A stretch of 64,000 bases of DNA from Tomitella gaofuii (GTDB taxonomy: Bacteria > Actinomycetota > Actinomycetes > Mycobacteriales > Mycobacteriaceae), in the NCBI RefSeq assembly GCF_014126825.1, contig NZ_CP059900.1, forward strand, positions 248,001 through 312,000, in the 5' to 3' direction. Position numbers and translations under genes: made by a program. A model generated the notes under the pieces. That model saw nothing but the letters and a program-made list of their open reading frames with translations. It was not told the origin of the DNA and did not search any database. This document shows, piece by piece, positions 25,923 through 35,214 of this stretch (position 1 is the stretch's first letter; every line of letters begins with the position of its first letter).

Positions 25923-26552
25923 TCAGTCGGTGTGCCCGCGCTCCTCGACGGCGTCGAACTCGGCACCGTGCGGGGCGTGCTCGGGCTCGACGGCCCGCAT
26001 CAGCCGCTCGTAGGCGAGGTAGTAGATGGGCAGGGCGGACGCCAGCGCCAGCCAGCCGACGGCCTTGCCGAGCCATGACACGTCGGTGTTGAGCAGGGCC
26101 AGGCCCAGGAACACCTCGAGGCCGATGAGGAAGATGAACGCCAGGATGATCGCTGTCGCCCGGGTGCGTACCGCGGGCACGGCGAGGAACAGCGATGGGA
26201 TGACGAGGGCGAACGACCACCATGCGCGTGCGTTGGTGCTGCCGAGATCGTTGAGGGAGAGCAGGAAGAAGCCGATCAGCCAGATCCCGTAGGTGAGCAG
26301 CAGGTTGCCCAGGTAATTGTCCTTGCGCAGGATCGCGATGATGCCGCCGAGCGTTTGGCCGATGCCGCCGACGAGCAGTCCGAACACCAGCGCGCCCGTG
26401 GCGTCGTGGTCGACGACCTCCGCGATGAAGACCCAGGTGAGCGCGAGTCCGAAGGTGAACAGTGCGGCGCCGCCGGGGTCGCCGATGATGTGGCCGATCC
26501 CGTCGGGCCTGCGTGCGGGGGCGGGCGTGCGGGAGAGGGTGGGCGTGGTCAT
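25923..26552 (-). CDS. Small GPR1/FUN34/YaaH (SatP)-like membrane protein
   Basis: 209 residues. Six hydrophobic segments span about residues 28-185. The block GGIGQTLGGIIAILRKDNYLGNLLLTYGIWLIGFFLL matches the layout of SatP/YaaH acetate-succinate channels (GxxQ, helix 3-4 region, YGxW). The N-terminal signature is changed to GDPGGAALF, so it is a divergent member. It may import or export benzoate or acetate-like acids. The ATG at 26552 follows AGGAGG. It has its own box operator (D), which ties it to benzoate use. A second similar protein is encoded at 29997. Confidence 0.78.
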   Translation of the reverse strand: MTTPTLSRTPAPARRPDGIGHIIGDPGGAALFTFGLALTWVFIAEVVDHDATGALVFGLLVGGIGQTLGGIIAILRKDNYLGNLLLTYGIWLIGFFLLSLNDLGSTNARAWWSFALVIPSLFLAVPAVRTRATAIILAFIFLIGLEVFLGLALLNTDVSWLGKAVGWLALASALPIYYLAYERLMRAVEPEHAPHGAEFDAVEERGHTD

Positions 26553-26667
26553 GGGGCGCCTCCTGGGTGCGCGCCGGCTGCGGGCGCGGCGTGGTCGAGG
26601 GGGACGTCACGGCGATTCCGGATGCGCGGTGCTGCGGTGCCCCGGGGGCGTGCCGCAGTCGGGTTAC

Positions 26668-26704
26668 GCTACAAAACAATGACGTGACGAAAACTGAGTG
26701 TAGA
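26668..26704 (-). promoter_or_regulatory. Box-regulon operator D (SatP-like gene) in a 312-bp gap
   Basis: GCTACA (26668-26673) and TGTAGA (26699-26704) flank a 25-base spacer with the same ATGACGTGACG core as site B. The minus-strand -10 TAGCGT overlaps the arm. It lies in the gene-free stretch 26553-26864 between the SatP-like gene and the divergent lipase gene. I see nothing else definite in that gap. Confidence 0.7.
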
Positions 26705-26864
26705 TCAACGCAGGTGAGATGTACACCACTTCGGGCGACGGGATGCGCGGTCACGCTGGCGGAACCTCTGCCGGTCACGTCCCGATTACCGGAAGGGGCC
26801 GACGGATGCGGGATCCGCGGTTGCACACTGCGCGGGTCCCCGCCGCCAGCACAGTGAGGTAGCC

Positions 26865-28109
26865 ATGCCGCATCGCATCGACAGTTCCGCCATCGCCCAC
26901 CGGAAGCTGCTGCGAGGCAGGAGGTTCATGTGCTGTGCGGCGGCCGTCGCAGTGACCGCCGGCGTTGCGGCGGCGTGCTCGTCGGGCGGTGCGCCGGGCA
27001 CCGGCGGCGACAGTGATGTCGCCGCCGCACGGGCACAGGCGGCCGGCACGCTCCTCACTGCGGAACCGATCGCCACGGCGGCGGCGCTGCCCAGCGCGGA
27101 GAGCACCCGGATGGTCACATACATGTCCGAGGACGCCGCGGGGAAGCCGATCGTCGTGTCCGGCACGGTGTCCGTGCCGCGCGGACCCGCGCCGGACGGC
27201 GGATTCCCGGTGCTGAGCTGGGCGCACGGCACCAGCGGCTACGCCGACATCTGCGCGCCGTCGCAGGACACCGTCGACGGGCCGGACCACGACTACTTCG
27301 CGGGCGTCACCGCCGAACTGGACGAGTGGGTGCAGCGCGGGTTCGCGGTGGTGCAGACCGACTACGAGGGGCTCGGCACACCCGGCGGCCACACTTACAT
27401 GAACGGCGACAGCGCCGCCCACACGGTGACCGACATCGTGCGGGCCGCGCGGCAGCTCGACGGGCGCATCGGCGGCGAATGGGTCGTCGCCGGCCACAGC
27501 CAGGGCGGCCAGGCCGCGCTGTTCACCGCGCAGAACGCGCCGGAGCGCGCGCCCGAGCTGGACCTGCAGGCCGCCGTGTCCATCGCCCCCGGCGGCACGA
27601 CGCTCCGCGACACTGTCGACTACATCCGCGCGGGCGGCCCGGGGGCGGAGGCCGCCGAGGCGTTCGTGCCGATCATCCTGCTGGGCGCCGAGGCCGCCGA
27701 CCCGGCCATCGACGCCGGGTCGCTGCTCACCGACACGGCGCGGCCCATGCTCACCGCGACCCGGACGGGATGCCTCGCCCAGATCCGCCAGGCGGAGACC
27801 GTCCCCCCGGAGCAGTTCTTCCGGCCCGACGCCGACCTGGCGCCGCTCACCGACTACCTGGCCCGCCAGGAGCCGGGCACGGTGGTGCCGGCCGTGCCGA
27901 CGATGATCGCGCAGGGCGGCGCCGACGCGATCGTGCTGCCGGAGCGCACCGGCGAGCTCGTGGACCAGCTGTGCGACGTCGCGCCCGTGACCTATCGCCT
28001 GTACGAGGGCGAGGACCACCGCGGTGCCGTGCCCGCCTCCGAGGCCGACGTGCGCGGATTCGTCGCTGCGGCGATGGCGGGGGAGGCGACGCCGGGCTCC
28101 TGCGGATAG
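26865..28109 (+). CDS. Secreted lipoprotein lipase/esterase (secretory lipase-like alpha/beta hydrolase)
   Basis: 414 residues. The twin-basic N-terminus (RKLLRGRRF) and hydrophobic stretch end in the lipobox GVAAAC (C38), so it is an exported lipoprotein, possibly by Tat. The nucleophile elbow is GHSQGG (S212) in EWVVAGHSQGGQAALF. A likely His is in EGEDHRGAVP near the C-terminus, with an Asp in AQGGADAIVLP. The family (PF03583-like) hydrolyses triglycerides or esters outside the cell. The ATG at 26865 follows GAGGTAG. It is divergent from the SatP-like gene and convergent with the acyl-CoA ligase. Confidence 0.87.
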   Translation: MPHRIDSSAIAHRKLLRGRRFMCCAAAVAVTAGVAAACSSGGAPGTGGDSDVAAARAQAAGTLLTAEPIATAAALPSAESTRMVTYMSEDAAGKPIVVSGTVSVPRGPAPDGGFPVLSWAHGTSGYADICAPSQDTVDGPDHDYFAGVTAELDEWVQRGFAVVQTDYEGLGTPGGHTYMNGDSAAHTVTDIVRAARQLDGRIGGEWVVAGHSQGGQAALFTAQNAPERAPELDLQAAVSIAPGGTTLRDTVDYIRAGGPGAEAAEAFVPIILLGAEAADPAIDAGSLLTDTARPMLTATRTGCLAQIRQAETVPPEQFFRPDADLAPLTDYLARQEPGTVVPAVPTMIAQGGADAIVLPERTGELVDQLCDVAPVTYRLYEGEDHRGAVPASEADVRGFVAAAMAGEATPGSCG

Positions 28110-28129
28110 CGGCCGCGGGGCCGGCGGCG

Positions 28130-29668
28130 TCAGGCGGGGGTGCCGGCGGGGGCGGTGCCGGAGGCTGCCGGATCGGAGCGATCGAACTGCTTGCGCAGCT
28201 CCCGCTTGAGCACCTTGTGGCTGGGGCCCAGGGGAAGCGCGTCGACCACCTCGATCCGGCGCGGGTACTTCTGCTTGCCCAGGTGCTCGCGGGCCCACGC
28301 GTAGAGGGCGTCGGCATCGACGGATCCGCCGGGGCGGGGGACGACGATCGCACACACCTCCTCGCCGACGTCCGCGTCCGGAACGCCGATCACGGCGGCC
28401 TGGGAGACGGCGGGGTGCCGCATGAGCACCTCTTCGAGTTCGCGCGGGTAGACGTTGTATCCGCCGCGGATGATGAGGTCCTTCTTGCGGTCGACGACGA
28501 ACAGGAACCCGTCGTCGTCCTTGACCCCGATGTCGCCGGTGCGGAACCAGCCGTCGACGAGCACCTCCGCGGTGGCCTCGGGCCTGCCGTGGTACCCGGA
28601 GAACACGTTGTGCCCGCGCACCACGATCTCGCCGCGCCGGCCGGTGTCGAGCAGCGCGATGCGGCCCTCCACGTCCGGATCCGCGATCTCGACGTCGACA
28701 CCCCAGATGGAATGCCCGATGGACCCGGGGCGCACGCCGAAATCGGGCTGGTTCACCGAGGCCGTGGGCGAGGTCTCCGACAGTCCGTACCCCTCGTAGA
28801 TCGTGGTGTGGAAAGCCTCCTCGAACGCGGACAGCGCGGCGACGGGCAGCGACGCGCCACCCGAGATGCACATGCGCAGCGACGTGACGGCCTCCGCATG
28901 CCGCGCCGCTTCGGTGAGGCGGATGAACATGGTGGGAACGCCGAAGAACGCGGTCACCGACTCGCTGCGCATGAGCTCGACGGCCTCCGCGGCGTCGAAG
29001 CGCGGCTGCAGCACCAGTGTGGCGCCGATGCGGAAGGTCGAGTTCATCGACACCGTCTGGCCGAAGGTGTGGAACAGCGGAAGGCAGCCGAGCACGATGT
29101 CGTCGCGCTCGAACGGGTTGGCGTCGATCGCATTGGCGGTGGCGCACATGACCAGGTTCAGGTGTGTCAGCAACGCACCCTTCGGCTTTCCGGTGGTTCC
29201 CGAGGTGTAGAAGAGGACGGCGACGTCCTCCGGGCTGCGGGTGGCGTAGGTGCTGACGGCCGGGGTGTCCGGCGGGCAATGGGCGGGAAGCACGGTGGCC
29301 CCGGTGCAGGCGGCCGCGGTGCGGGCCGTCTCGTCGGGGCCATCGGGCACGATCAGATGCCCCGCGCCGGAGTCGGCGAGCATGTACTCGACCTCCTCGG
29401 GGCGCAGCATCGTCGGCACCGGGACCACCACCGCCCCGGCCGCGAGCGCCCCGTAGTAGGCGCGGACGAACTCGATCGTGTTGGGGCACATGATCGCCAC
29501 GTGGTCGCCGGGGGCCACGCCCTGGTCTGCCAGATACCGCGCATACCGCCGCGCCTGCAGCCACAGGTCCGCGTAGGTCACGCGGCGGTCCCCCTCGATC
29601 ACGGCGGTCTTGCCGGGGAGGCGGCGGGCGGGCTCGGCGAGAACAGCGGCGAGCGACAATGTGGACAT
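28130..29668 (-). CDS. AMP-forming acyl-CoA ligase (FadD/4-coumarate-type)
   Basis: 512 residues from the ATG at 29668, which follows GGAAGGG; a 25-codon upstream extension is rejected. ANL motifs are YTSGTTGKPKGALLTH (about 159-174), YEGYGLSETSP (about 300), GWFRTGDIGVKDDDGFLFVVDRKKDLI and the C-terminal catalytic Lys region PLGPSHKVLKREL. It activates a fatty or aromatic acid to its CoA thioester. The terminal motif is SHKVLK rather than TGKILR. It is divergent from the second SatP-like gene; a LysR-type box lies between them. Substrate unknown. Confidence 0.9.
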   Translation of the reverse strand: MSTLSLAAVLAEPARRLPGKTAVIEGDRRVTYADLWLQARRYARYLADQGVAPGDHVAIMCPNTIEFVRAYYGALAAGAVVVPVPTMLRPEEVEYMLADSGAGHLIVPDGPDETARTAAACTGATVLPAHCPPDTPAVSTYATRSPEDVAVLFYTSGTTGKPKGALLTHLNLVMCATANAIDANPFERDDIVLGCLPLFHTFGQTVSMNSTFRIGATLVLQPRFDAAEAVELMRSESVTAFFGVPTMFIRLTEAARHAEAVTSLRMCISGGASLPVAALSAFEEAFHTTIYEGYGLSETSPTASVNQPDFGVRPGSIGHSIWGVDVEIADPDVEGRIALLDTGRRGEIVVRGHNVFSGYHGRPEATAEVLVDGWFRTGDIGVKDDDGFLFVVDRKKDLIIRGGYNVYPRELEEVLMRHPAVSQAAVIGVPDADVGEEVCAIVVPRPGGSVDADALYAWAREHLGKQKYPRRIEVVDALPLGPSHKVLKRELRKQFDRSDPAASGTAPAGTPA

Positions 29669-29817
29669 AGGTGCGGTGCCCTTCCTGATGCGGCGGTGAC
29701 GGGGACCACTCCAGCATGGACCGCCCGCGCGCGCCTGCGCCAAGACCGTCGGCCTATGGCTGCCTTAGCGTCGCGACGATGGATCATCGGCACCGGTCAC
29801 GCGACCGCCAGGGGTGC

Positions 29818-29832
29818 ATAGTCTGCGGCTAT
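29818..29832. promoter_or_regulatory. LysR-type box in the 328-bp ligase/SatP-like divergent region
   Basis: ATAG-N7-CTAT fits the T-N11-A pattern of LysR sites. It is flanked by two direct GGTGCAT copies about 21 bases apart. It lies in the gene-free stretch 29669-29996, and two LysR genes lie 1-2 kb downstream. No other structure is seen in the gap. Confidence 0.4.
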
Positions 29833-29996
29833 CGGTGCATGAGCCTGCAGATCTTTGCCAGTGAGGCACGTCACGAGTGAGGATGGACACAGTCGACGGG
29901 GCACGGTGTGCCACGACATACGTCCCCCGGCTTCCGCGGCGCATTCGCCGAAGCGACCGCCGCCCCACCATTTCGACCACAGCGAGGTGCACGTTC

Positions 29997-30719
29997 ATGA
30001 CCATTCTCGACGAGACGACCCACTACGACGCCCGGCCGGGCGCCGAGGGAGGAGTCGGGCGAGCACCGAGTTCCCAGCCGACCGCCGCCGCCGGACGCGG
30101 GTCCGCCGCCGGACGGTTGAGCGGCCTGATCGACCCGACCCCTGTGGCGGTGGCGCTTCTGGCCGTGCAGTTGGCGGTCTTCGCGGTGCGGTGGCTGGGC
30201 GCCACCCCGGCGAGCCTCGGCAATGCGGCACTGGAGACCGCCCTGATCGTCGCGACTCTCGCCGCCGGCGGCGCGCAGCTCCTCGCCGGGATCTTCGGTT
30301 ACCTGCGCGGCGACAAGTACGTCTCGCACGTCGCCGCCGTCGTGGGTCTGTGGCTGTTCGGGCTGTACTTCCTGACCAGTAACGAAGCGATGGAACCCGC
30401 ATCAGTCGGCTGGTACAACATCTTCCTGGCCGTGCTGCTGGTGATCATCATGGTCCCCTCGGTCATCAAGCGCATGTACGCGTTCATCTGCGCATTCAGC
30501 TCGATCAGCGCCGTTCTCGTGCTGTCCGGCCTGGGATTCCTCAGCCTGCAGTCGGCCGAGGACGCGGAGGGGGCGGCCGACCTGTCGACCGCGGCCGGAC
30601 TGTTGAGCGCGTCGGCGTGGTTCGCGTTCATCGGCGCTGCCAGCCTGCTGTGGATCCTGGCGAAGACGCTGTACGCGGAGTCGGGAGTGCTGGGGTTCGG
30701 CGGCTCCGAAGACGACTGA
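29997..30719 (+). CDS. Second GPR1/FUN34/YaaH (SatP)-like membrane protein
   Basis: 240 residues from the ATG at 29997, preceded by GAGG. Six hydrophobic segments start at about residue 45. The block GGAQLLAGIFGYLRGDKYVSHVAAVVGLWLFGLYFL aligns with the equivalent region of the protein at 25923-26552 and with SatP/YaaH transporters. The N-terminal 40 residues are polar and Ala/Gly-rich. It may move a short carboxylate used by the divergent acyl-CoA ligase. It is followed by a clear hairpin terminator and convergent LysR genes. Confidence 0.75.
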   Translation: MTILDETTHYDARPGAEGGVGRAPSSQPTAAAGRGSAAGRLSGLIDPTPVAVALLAVQLAVFAVRWLGATPASLGNAALETALIVATLAAGGAQLLAGIFGYLRGDKYVSHVAAVVGLWLFGLYFLTSNEAMEPASVGWYNIFLAVLLVIIMVPSVIKRMYAFICAFSSISAVLVLSGLGFLSLQSAEDAEGAADLSTAAGLLSASAWFAFIGAASLLWILAKTLYAESGVLGFGGSEDD

Positions 30720-30750
30720 AAGACCGCGCCGACCCCGCGAGGGCGGAGCT

Positions 30751-30782
30751 CGGGCGTGCCGGTGCAGGATCCGGCACGCCCG
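30751..30782. terminator. Hairpin terminator
   Basis: CGGGCGTGCCGG (30751-30762) pairs perfectly with CCGGCACGCCCG (30771-30782) across eight bases. It lies between the SatP-like gene and the convergent LysR gene, so it may serve both. Confidence 0.7.
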
Positions 30783-30787
30783 AATCG

Positions 30788-31747
30788 TCATTCGAGATCG
30801 GATTCCCGCTGGCGCCGAAGGTGATCCCGGGTGAACTCGAGAAACGTCGCGCCGACGGGGGACAGGTTTCGCGGCCGGAACGCCAGCCCGAAGCTGCGCG
30901 CCAGCGGAGGGTCGGTGGGGCGCACCACGGCGTCGTCGGCCGCGTACTCGACGAGGGACCTCTCGAGCAGCGTGCCGCCGACGCCCGCGAGCACCAGGGC
31001 ACCCCATGCTTCGCGGTGCGCGGCGAGCACCGCGACCGGCGGCCGGCGCCCGCCCCGGCGGATCGTCGCCGCGAACTCGTCGGCGACGGAGGATCCGCGC
31101 GGGGCGAAGATCATCGGAATGTCCGGCAGGTCCGCCAGCGGTACGGACCCCTCCGGCACCTCCGTCCCCGGCGGGTAGGCCAGCCAGTACTCCTGCAGCC
31201 CCAGCGGCAGCACCTCGACGGCGTCGTCTCCGTCGTCCACGGCATGCGCCCCGTCGCCGGTGCCCTGTCCCCGGCCGTCGGCCTCGAAGGAGTCCAGCGG
31301 CAGGTGCGCCGCGATGAACTCGCAGTGCCCCTCGCGCAGCAACCCCGCGGCGTCGTCCTCGTCGCGCAGGGCGCCGAAACCGATCGCCACCCGGGGATGC
31401 GCGCGCCGGAACCGGCCGAGGACGTCGACGATGAGCCCCGAGGCGATGGCGGGGAACGCGAGGATGTCGAGCCGACCGGTGAGCGGGCCGGAGCGCGGCG
31501 CCAGCAGGTCCTCGGCGGCGGCGGTGTCGCGGAGGATGCGCCGGGCCGGGCCGACCATGGCGCGGCCGGCGGCGCTGAGCATCATGCCGCGTCCCAGGCG
31601 CTGGAACAGCTGCACGGCCAGCTCCCGCTCCAGGCGGCGCAGCGATTGCGACACCGTCGGCTGGGAGACGCCGAGGGCGGCGGCCGCGCCGCCGATGCTC
31701 TCGTGCTCGACCACGGCGAGGAAGTACTCCACCTGACGCAGCTCCAT
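30788..31747 (-). CDS. LysR-family regulator
   Basis: 319 residues. The N-terminal helix-turn-helix is about residues 1-60 (MELRQVEYFLAVVEHESIGGAAAALGVSQPTVSQSLRRLE). The co-inducer domain follows from about residue 90. An Asp/Gly-rich insertion lies around residues 155-180. The ATG at 31747 has GGAGG and begins four bases after the upstream LysR gene ends, so the two are co-transcribed. It probably controls the ligase and SatP-like genes next door. The inducer is unknown. Confidence 0.9.
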   Translation of the reverse strand: MELRQVEYFLAVVEHESIGGAAAALGVSQPTVSQSLRRLERELAVQLFQRLGRGMMLSAAGRAMVGPARRILRDTAAAEDLLAPRSGPLTGRLDILAFPAIASGLIVDVLGRFRRAHPRVAIGFGALRDEDDAAGLLREGHCEFIAAHLPLDSFEADGRGQGTGDGAHAVDDGDDAVEVLPLGLQEYWLAYPPGTEVPEGSVPLADLPDIPMIFAPRGSSVADEFAATIRRGGRRPPVAVLAAHREAWGALVLAGVGGTLLERSLVEYAADDAVVRPTDPPLARSFGLAFRPRNLSPVGATFLEFTRDHLRRQRESDLE

Positions 31748-31750
31748 CGC

Positions 31751-32614
31751 CTACCTCCCGGACCATGCGCGTGCGACGGAGGCGAAGGCGGCCGCCGCCG
31801 GAGAGGGCTTCCCCGCGCGGAGCGTGAGGCCTACCGCGCGCGCCGCGGGCGGTGACAGCGGGCGGTGAACGAGCTGCGCAAACGCGGCCCGGGCCACCGG
31901 GCGCGGCACGATCGTCGCGCCCGCCCCGGCCAGGACGAGCTCGCGCGTCGCGTTGGCGTGCGTGCAGTCGAGGACGGGACCGCCCCCGCGCACGCCGCCC
32001 GTGGCGACCAGTTCTGCGTAGACGGTGTCGGTGAGGTCTATGACCAGGGGAATGTCCGCGAGGGCGGCGCGGGGGACCGGGTTGGGGAGCCGGGTGGCGA
32101 GCGCCGTCGGGACAACGAGCACGAGCTCCTGATCGCACAGGTGGAGGGTTCGCTGCGCGCCGCGCGGGGCGTCTTGCACCGCCACCTCGGCGTCGCCGCG
32201 CCGCATGGTCGCGTCCACCTCGTCGGGGCCGGCCGCGTCGAGGACCCGCACGACGACCCCGGGGTGCCGCTGCCGGAAGCGGCGCAGGAGGTCGACGAGT
32301 GGATCGATGGCGAACGCGGGGTAGGTCACCAGGTCCACCCGCCCTGCCCGCAGCGCGCGCACCGCTTCGACCCGCTCCTTCGCGCGCTCGACGTCGGCGA
32401 GGATGCGCCGCGCCGCGGTGTCGAAGGCGCGGCCGTCCGCGGTGAGCTCCAGGCGTCCCCCGCGACGGTCGAACAGTGTCACCCCGAGCCTGCGCTCGAG
32501 CGTGCGGATCGATTGGGACAGCGACGGCTGCGAGATGTACAGCGACTCGGCCGCCCTCGTCACGCTCCCGCGGTCGACGACCGCGGCGAAGTAGGTGAGC
32601 GATTGCAGGTCCAC
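31751..32614 (-). CDS. LysR-family regulator
   Basis: 287 residues. The helix-turn-helix lies in MDLQSLTYFAAVVDRGSVTRAAESLYISQPSLSQSIRTLERRLG. The effector domain starts at about residue 88 (GRVDLVTYPAFAIDPLVDLLRRF). The GTG start at 32614 has no obvious ribosome site. It is paired head-to-tail with another LysR gene and shares the overall layout, which suggests a diverged tandem duplication. Targets are likely local. Confidence 0.9.
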   Translation of the reverse strand: MDLQSLTYFAAVVDRGSVTRAAESLYISQPSLSQSIRTLERRLGVTLFDRRGGRLELTADGRAFDTAARRILADVERAKERVEAVRALRAGRVDLVTYPAFAIDPLVDLLRRFRQRHPGVVVRVLDAAGPDEVDATMRRGDAEVAVQDAPRGAQRTLHLCDQELVLVVPTALATRLPNPVPRAALADIPLVIDLTDTVYAELVATGGVRGGGPVLDCTHANATRELVLAGAGATIVPRPVARAAFAQLVHRPLSPPAARAVGLTLRAGKPSPAAAAFASVARAWSGR

Positions 32615-32695
32615 GGACTCATGCTAAGACCACGGGTTCCTGCCGGTGCCGAGGCCGACGGATTCGGTGCAGACCCGATCAGCGGCCCGTGCCCT

Positions 32696-33796
32696 TCACG
32701 CGGTCCAGCGTTCGGGGCCGGCCTCGCCGAGACCCGCGACGCGGCGCGTCCGGCCGCGGTCGGCGAGGATGAGCAGGTGCGCGTCCGTCTCGCGGACGGC
32801 GAGCCTGCGTTGCTGCAGCCCCAGCGTGTCGAACGGGCGCGACCACCCGATACGCGTGCTGATCTCCCAGGCCGTCGATCCGGGATGAGCGGCCACGTCC
32901 GCGGCGATCTCGTCGAACCGCGCCTCGTGGTGTGCGATGAGCGCGCGGGAGCGCGCCGCGAGCCCGCGGAACCGGTACTCGTGCGCCGGCAGCACCTCCG
33001 CGTCCGGCAGAGTCGCCGTCGCGTGCAGCGAGAGCAGGTACCGGTGCAGTGGATGCTCGAGCTGGCCGGGGGCGGTGGAGATGTTGGGGCTGATCCGCGG
33101 CAGCAGGTGGTCGCCGCTGAGCACGACGCCCGCGTGCGCGTCGACGAAGCACGCGTGGCCCGCGGTGTGGCCGGGCGTCCACAAGGCGTGCAGGTCCCAA
33201 CCCGGCAGCCCCAGCGGGTCGCCGTCGCCGAGGACCACGTCGACGTGCTCGCCGCGCGGCAGCCGCACCAGGTCCACCTGCGGCGGCGTCACCGCGGCCG
33301 GCGGCGCGCCCAGCGCGGTCAGCTGGCGGGCCCACAGCGCATCACGCTTCTGCGTCTGCGCGGCGGTGTGGTGTCCCAGCAACGCGGCGTCCGCGGCGTG
33401 GACGGCGAGCGTCGCGCCGGTGGCCTCGCGTAGCCGCGGCGCCAGGCCGAAGTGGTCCGGGTGCAGATGGGTGATCGCCGCGTAGCGGACGTCGGCGATG
33501 TCGTGGCCGGTGCAGCGGATGCCCGCCACCAGGGCCTGCCACGCGTCCTCGGTGGGCCAGCCGACGTCGACCAGCGCCAGGCCGTCGTCCAGGGCGAACG
33601 CGTACACCAGCACGTACCGCAGCGGATTGCGCGGCATCGGGACGGGGATCGACCAGAGGCCGGGGCGCACCTGTTCGACGGGCGGCAGCGTGCCGCGCAC
33701 CCACGCCTCACGCTGGGCGACGCCCGTGATCGCGATCGGCGCCGCGTCGCGGGCGGGCATCGTGTCGGCATCATGCACTGCGGCGTGGGAAGTCAC
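32696..33796 (-). CDS. Metallo-beta-lactamase-fold hydrolase
   Basis: About 366 residues. The MBL signature is THLHPDHFG. Further metal ligands are in WTPGHTAGHACFVD and VLSGDHLLP, and a His lies in PAHEYRF. The layout matches the long MBL proteins (glyoxalase II/thioesterase-like, with a C-terminal helical tail) often found near acyl-CoA dehydrogenases. The start is uncertain: GTG 33796, GTG 33778 or ATG 33760 all lack a clear ribosome site. It is divergent from the acyl-CoA dehydrogenase at 33970. It may hydrolyse a CoA thioester or lactone; substrate unknown. Confidence 0.82.
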   Translation of the reverse strand: MTSHAAVHDADTMPARDAAPIAITGVAQREAWVRGTLPPVEQVRPGLWSIPVPMPRNPLRYVLVYAFALDDGLALVDVGWPTEDAWQALVAGIRCTGHDIADVRYAAITHLHPDHFGLAPRLREATGATLAVHAADAALLGHHTAAQTQKRDALWARQLTALGAPPAAVTPPQVDLVRLPRGEHVDVVLGDGDPLGLPGWDLHALWTPGHTAGHACFVDAHAGVVLSGDHLLPRISPNISTAPGQLEHPLHRYLLSLHATATLPDAEVLPAHEYRFRGLAARSRALIAHHEARFDEIAADVAAHPGSTAWEISTRIGWSRPFDTLGLQQRRLAVRETDAHLLILADRGRTRRVAGLGEAGPERWTA

Positions 33797-33969
33797 ATGC
33801 CCATTCGAGCATCGGCCGGATCGGCCGGGCAAAGATTTTGCGCCACATGCTCCGATCACCGGGGCCTATGGGTACGGCTGCCCCGATGGCCGGAGTATCG
33901 GTTCTGGCTATGCGCCCGAGCGGGCGAAACGTATTGGACGACCCCGGCGGTGCACGGCAGGCTGAGGAC

Positions 33970-35193
33970 ATGACCACCACCGCGTCCGCATCGCATCCCG
34001 GAACTCTGCACTCCCCGTCCGCGGGGGAGCCCCCCGAGGTGGACGACGAGGACCTGCGGGCGATCCTTGCGCAGGCCCGCGACTTCGTCCGCACCGTCGT
34101 GGTCCCGCGCGAGCAGGAGATCGCCGACGCCGATGAGATCCCCGCGGACCTGCGCGAGCAGGCGAAGGCCATGGGCCTGTTCGGTTTCGCGATCCCGCAG
34201 AGCTGGGGCGGCCTGGGGCTCGATCTGGCGCAGGACGTGGAGCTGGCGATGGAACTCGGCTACACCACTCTCGCGCTCCGCTCGATGTTCGGCACCAACA
34301 ACGGCATCGCCGGCCAGGTTCTCGTGGGCTTCGGCACCGAGGAGCAGAAGGTCCGGTGGCTCGAGCGGATCGCCTCCGGCGAGGTCGTCGCCTCGTTCGC
34401 ACTCACCGAATCCGGTGCCGGATCCGACCCGGCCGGGCTGCGCACCACCGCGGTGCGCGACGGCGAGGACTGGGTGATTACCGGCGACAAGCGCTTCATC
34501 ACGAACGCGCCCGTCGCGGATCTGTTCGTCGTGTTCGCCCGCACCCGCCCGGCCGACGAGACCGGGCCGGGCATCGCGGTTTTCCTGGTGCCGGCGGACA
34601 GCCTCGGGCTCAGCGTGGGGGCGAAGGACCGCAAGATGGGGCAGGAGGGCTCGTGGACCGCGGACGTGCATTTCGACGGCGTGCGGGTGCCGGGCGATGC
34701 GCTGGTGGGCGGCAGCGAGGACGTGGGGTTCCGCGCGGCGATGACGTCGCTGGCGCGCGGGCGGGTGCACATCGCCGCCATGGCGGTGGGGCAGGCGCAG
34801 CGGGCGCTCGACGAATCCGTCGCCTACGCTGCCGCGGCGACGCAGGGCGGCACGCCGGTGGGGGAGTTCCAGCTGGTGCAGGCGATGCTCGCGGACCAGC
34901 AGACCGGCGTGATGGCGGGACGCGCGCTGGTGCGGGACGCCGCGGCCAAGTGGGTCTCCGGCGAGGACCGGCGGATCGCCCCGTCGGTGGCGAAACTGTT
35001 CTGCACCGAGATGGCCGGGGATGTCGCCGACCTCGCGGTACAGGTGCACGGCGGAACCGGGTACATGCGCGACGTCCCCGTCGAGCGGATCTACCGCGAC
35101 GTCCGTCTGCTGCGCCTGTACGAGGGCACCAGCGAGATCCAGCGGCTCATCGTGGGCCGCGGGTTGGTGCGCGCCGCGCGCCGCGGGCGGTAG
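33970..35193 (+). CDS. Acyl-CoA dehydrogenase
   Basis: 407 residues from the ATG at 33970 (GAGGAC upstream); in-frame codons further left look like shadow. ACAD motifs are SFALTESGAGSDPAGLRTTAV (FAD/substrate loop, about 142-162), RKMGQEGSWTADVHFDGVRVPGDALVG, and the C-terminal block QVHGGTGYMRDVPVERIYRDVRLLRLYEGTSEIQRLIVGR. The Glu of YEGTSEIQ is at the usual catalytic-base position for short/medium-chain enzymes. It is an FAD enzyme that introduces an alpha,beta double bond into an acyl-CoA. It is divergent from an MBL hydrolase. Confidence 0.92.
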   Translation: MTTTASASHPGTLHSPSAGEPPEVDDEDLRAILAQARDFVRTVVVPREQEIADADEIPADLREQAKAMGLFGFAIPQSWGGLGLDLAQDVELAMELGYTTLALRSMFGTNNGIAGQVLVGFGTEEQKVRWLERIASGEVVASFALTESGAGSDPAGLRTTAVRDGEDWVITGDKRFITNAPVADLFVVFARTRPADETGPGIAVFLVPADSLGLSVGAKDRKMGQEGSWTADVHFDGVRVPGDALVGGSEDVGFRAAMTSLARGRVHIAAMAVGQAQRALDESVAYAAAATQGGTPVGEFQLVQAMLADQQTGVMAGRALVRDAAAKWVSGEDRRIAPSVAKLFCTEMAGDVADLAVQVHGGTGYMRDVPVERIYRDVRLLRLYEGTSEIQRLIVGRGLVRAARRGR

Positions 35194-35214
35194 TGCACGT
35201 GCGCCGCCTGCCGC

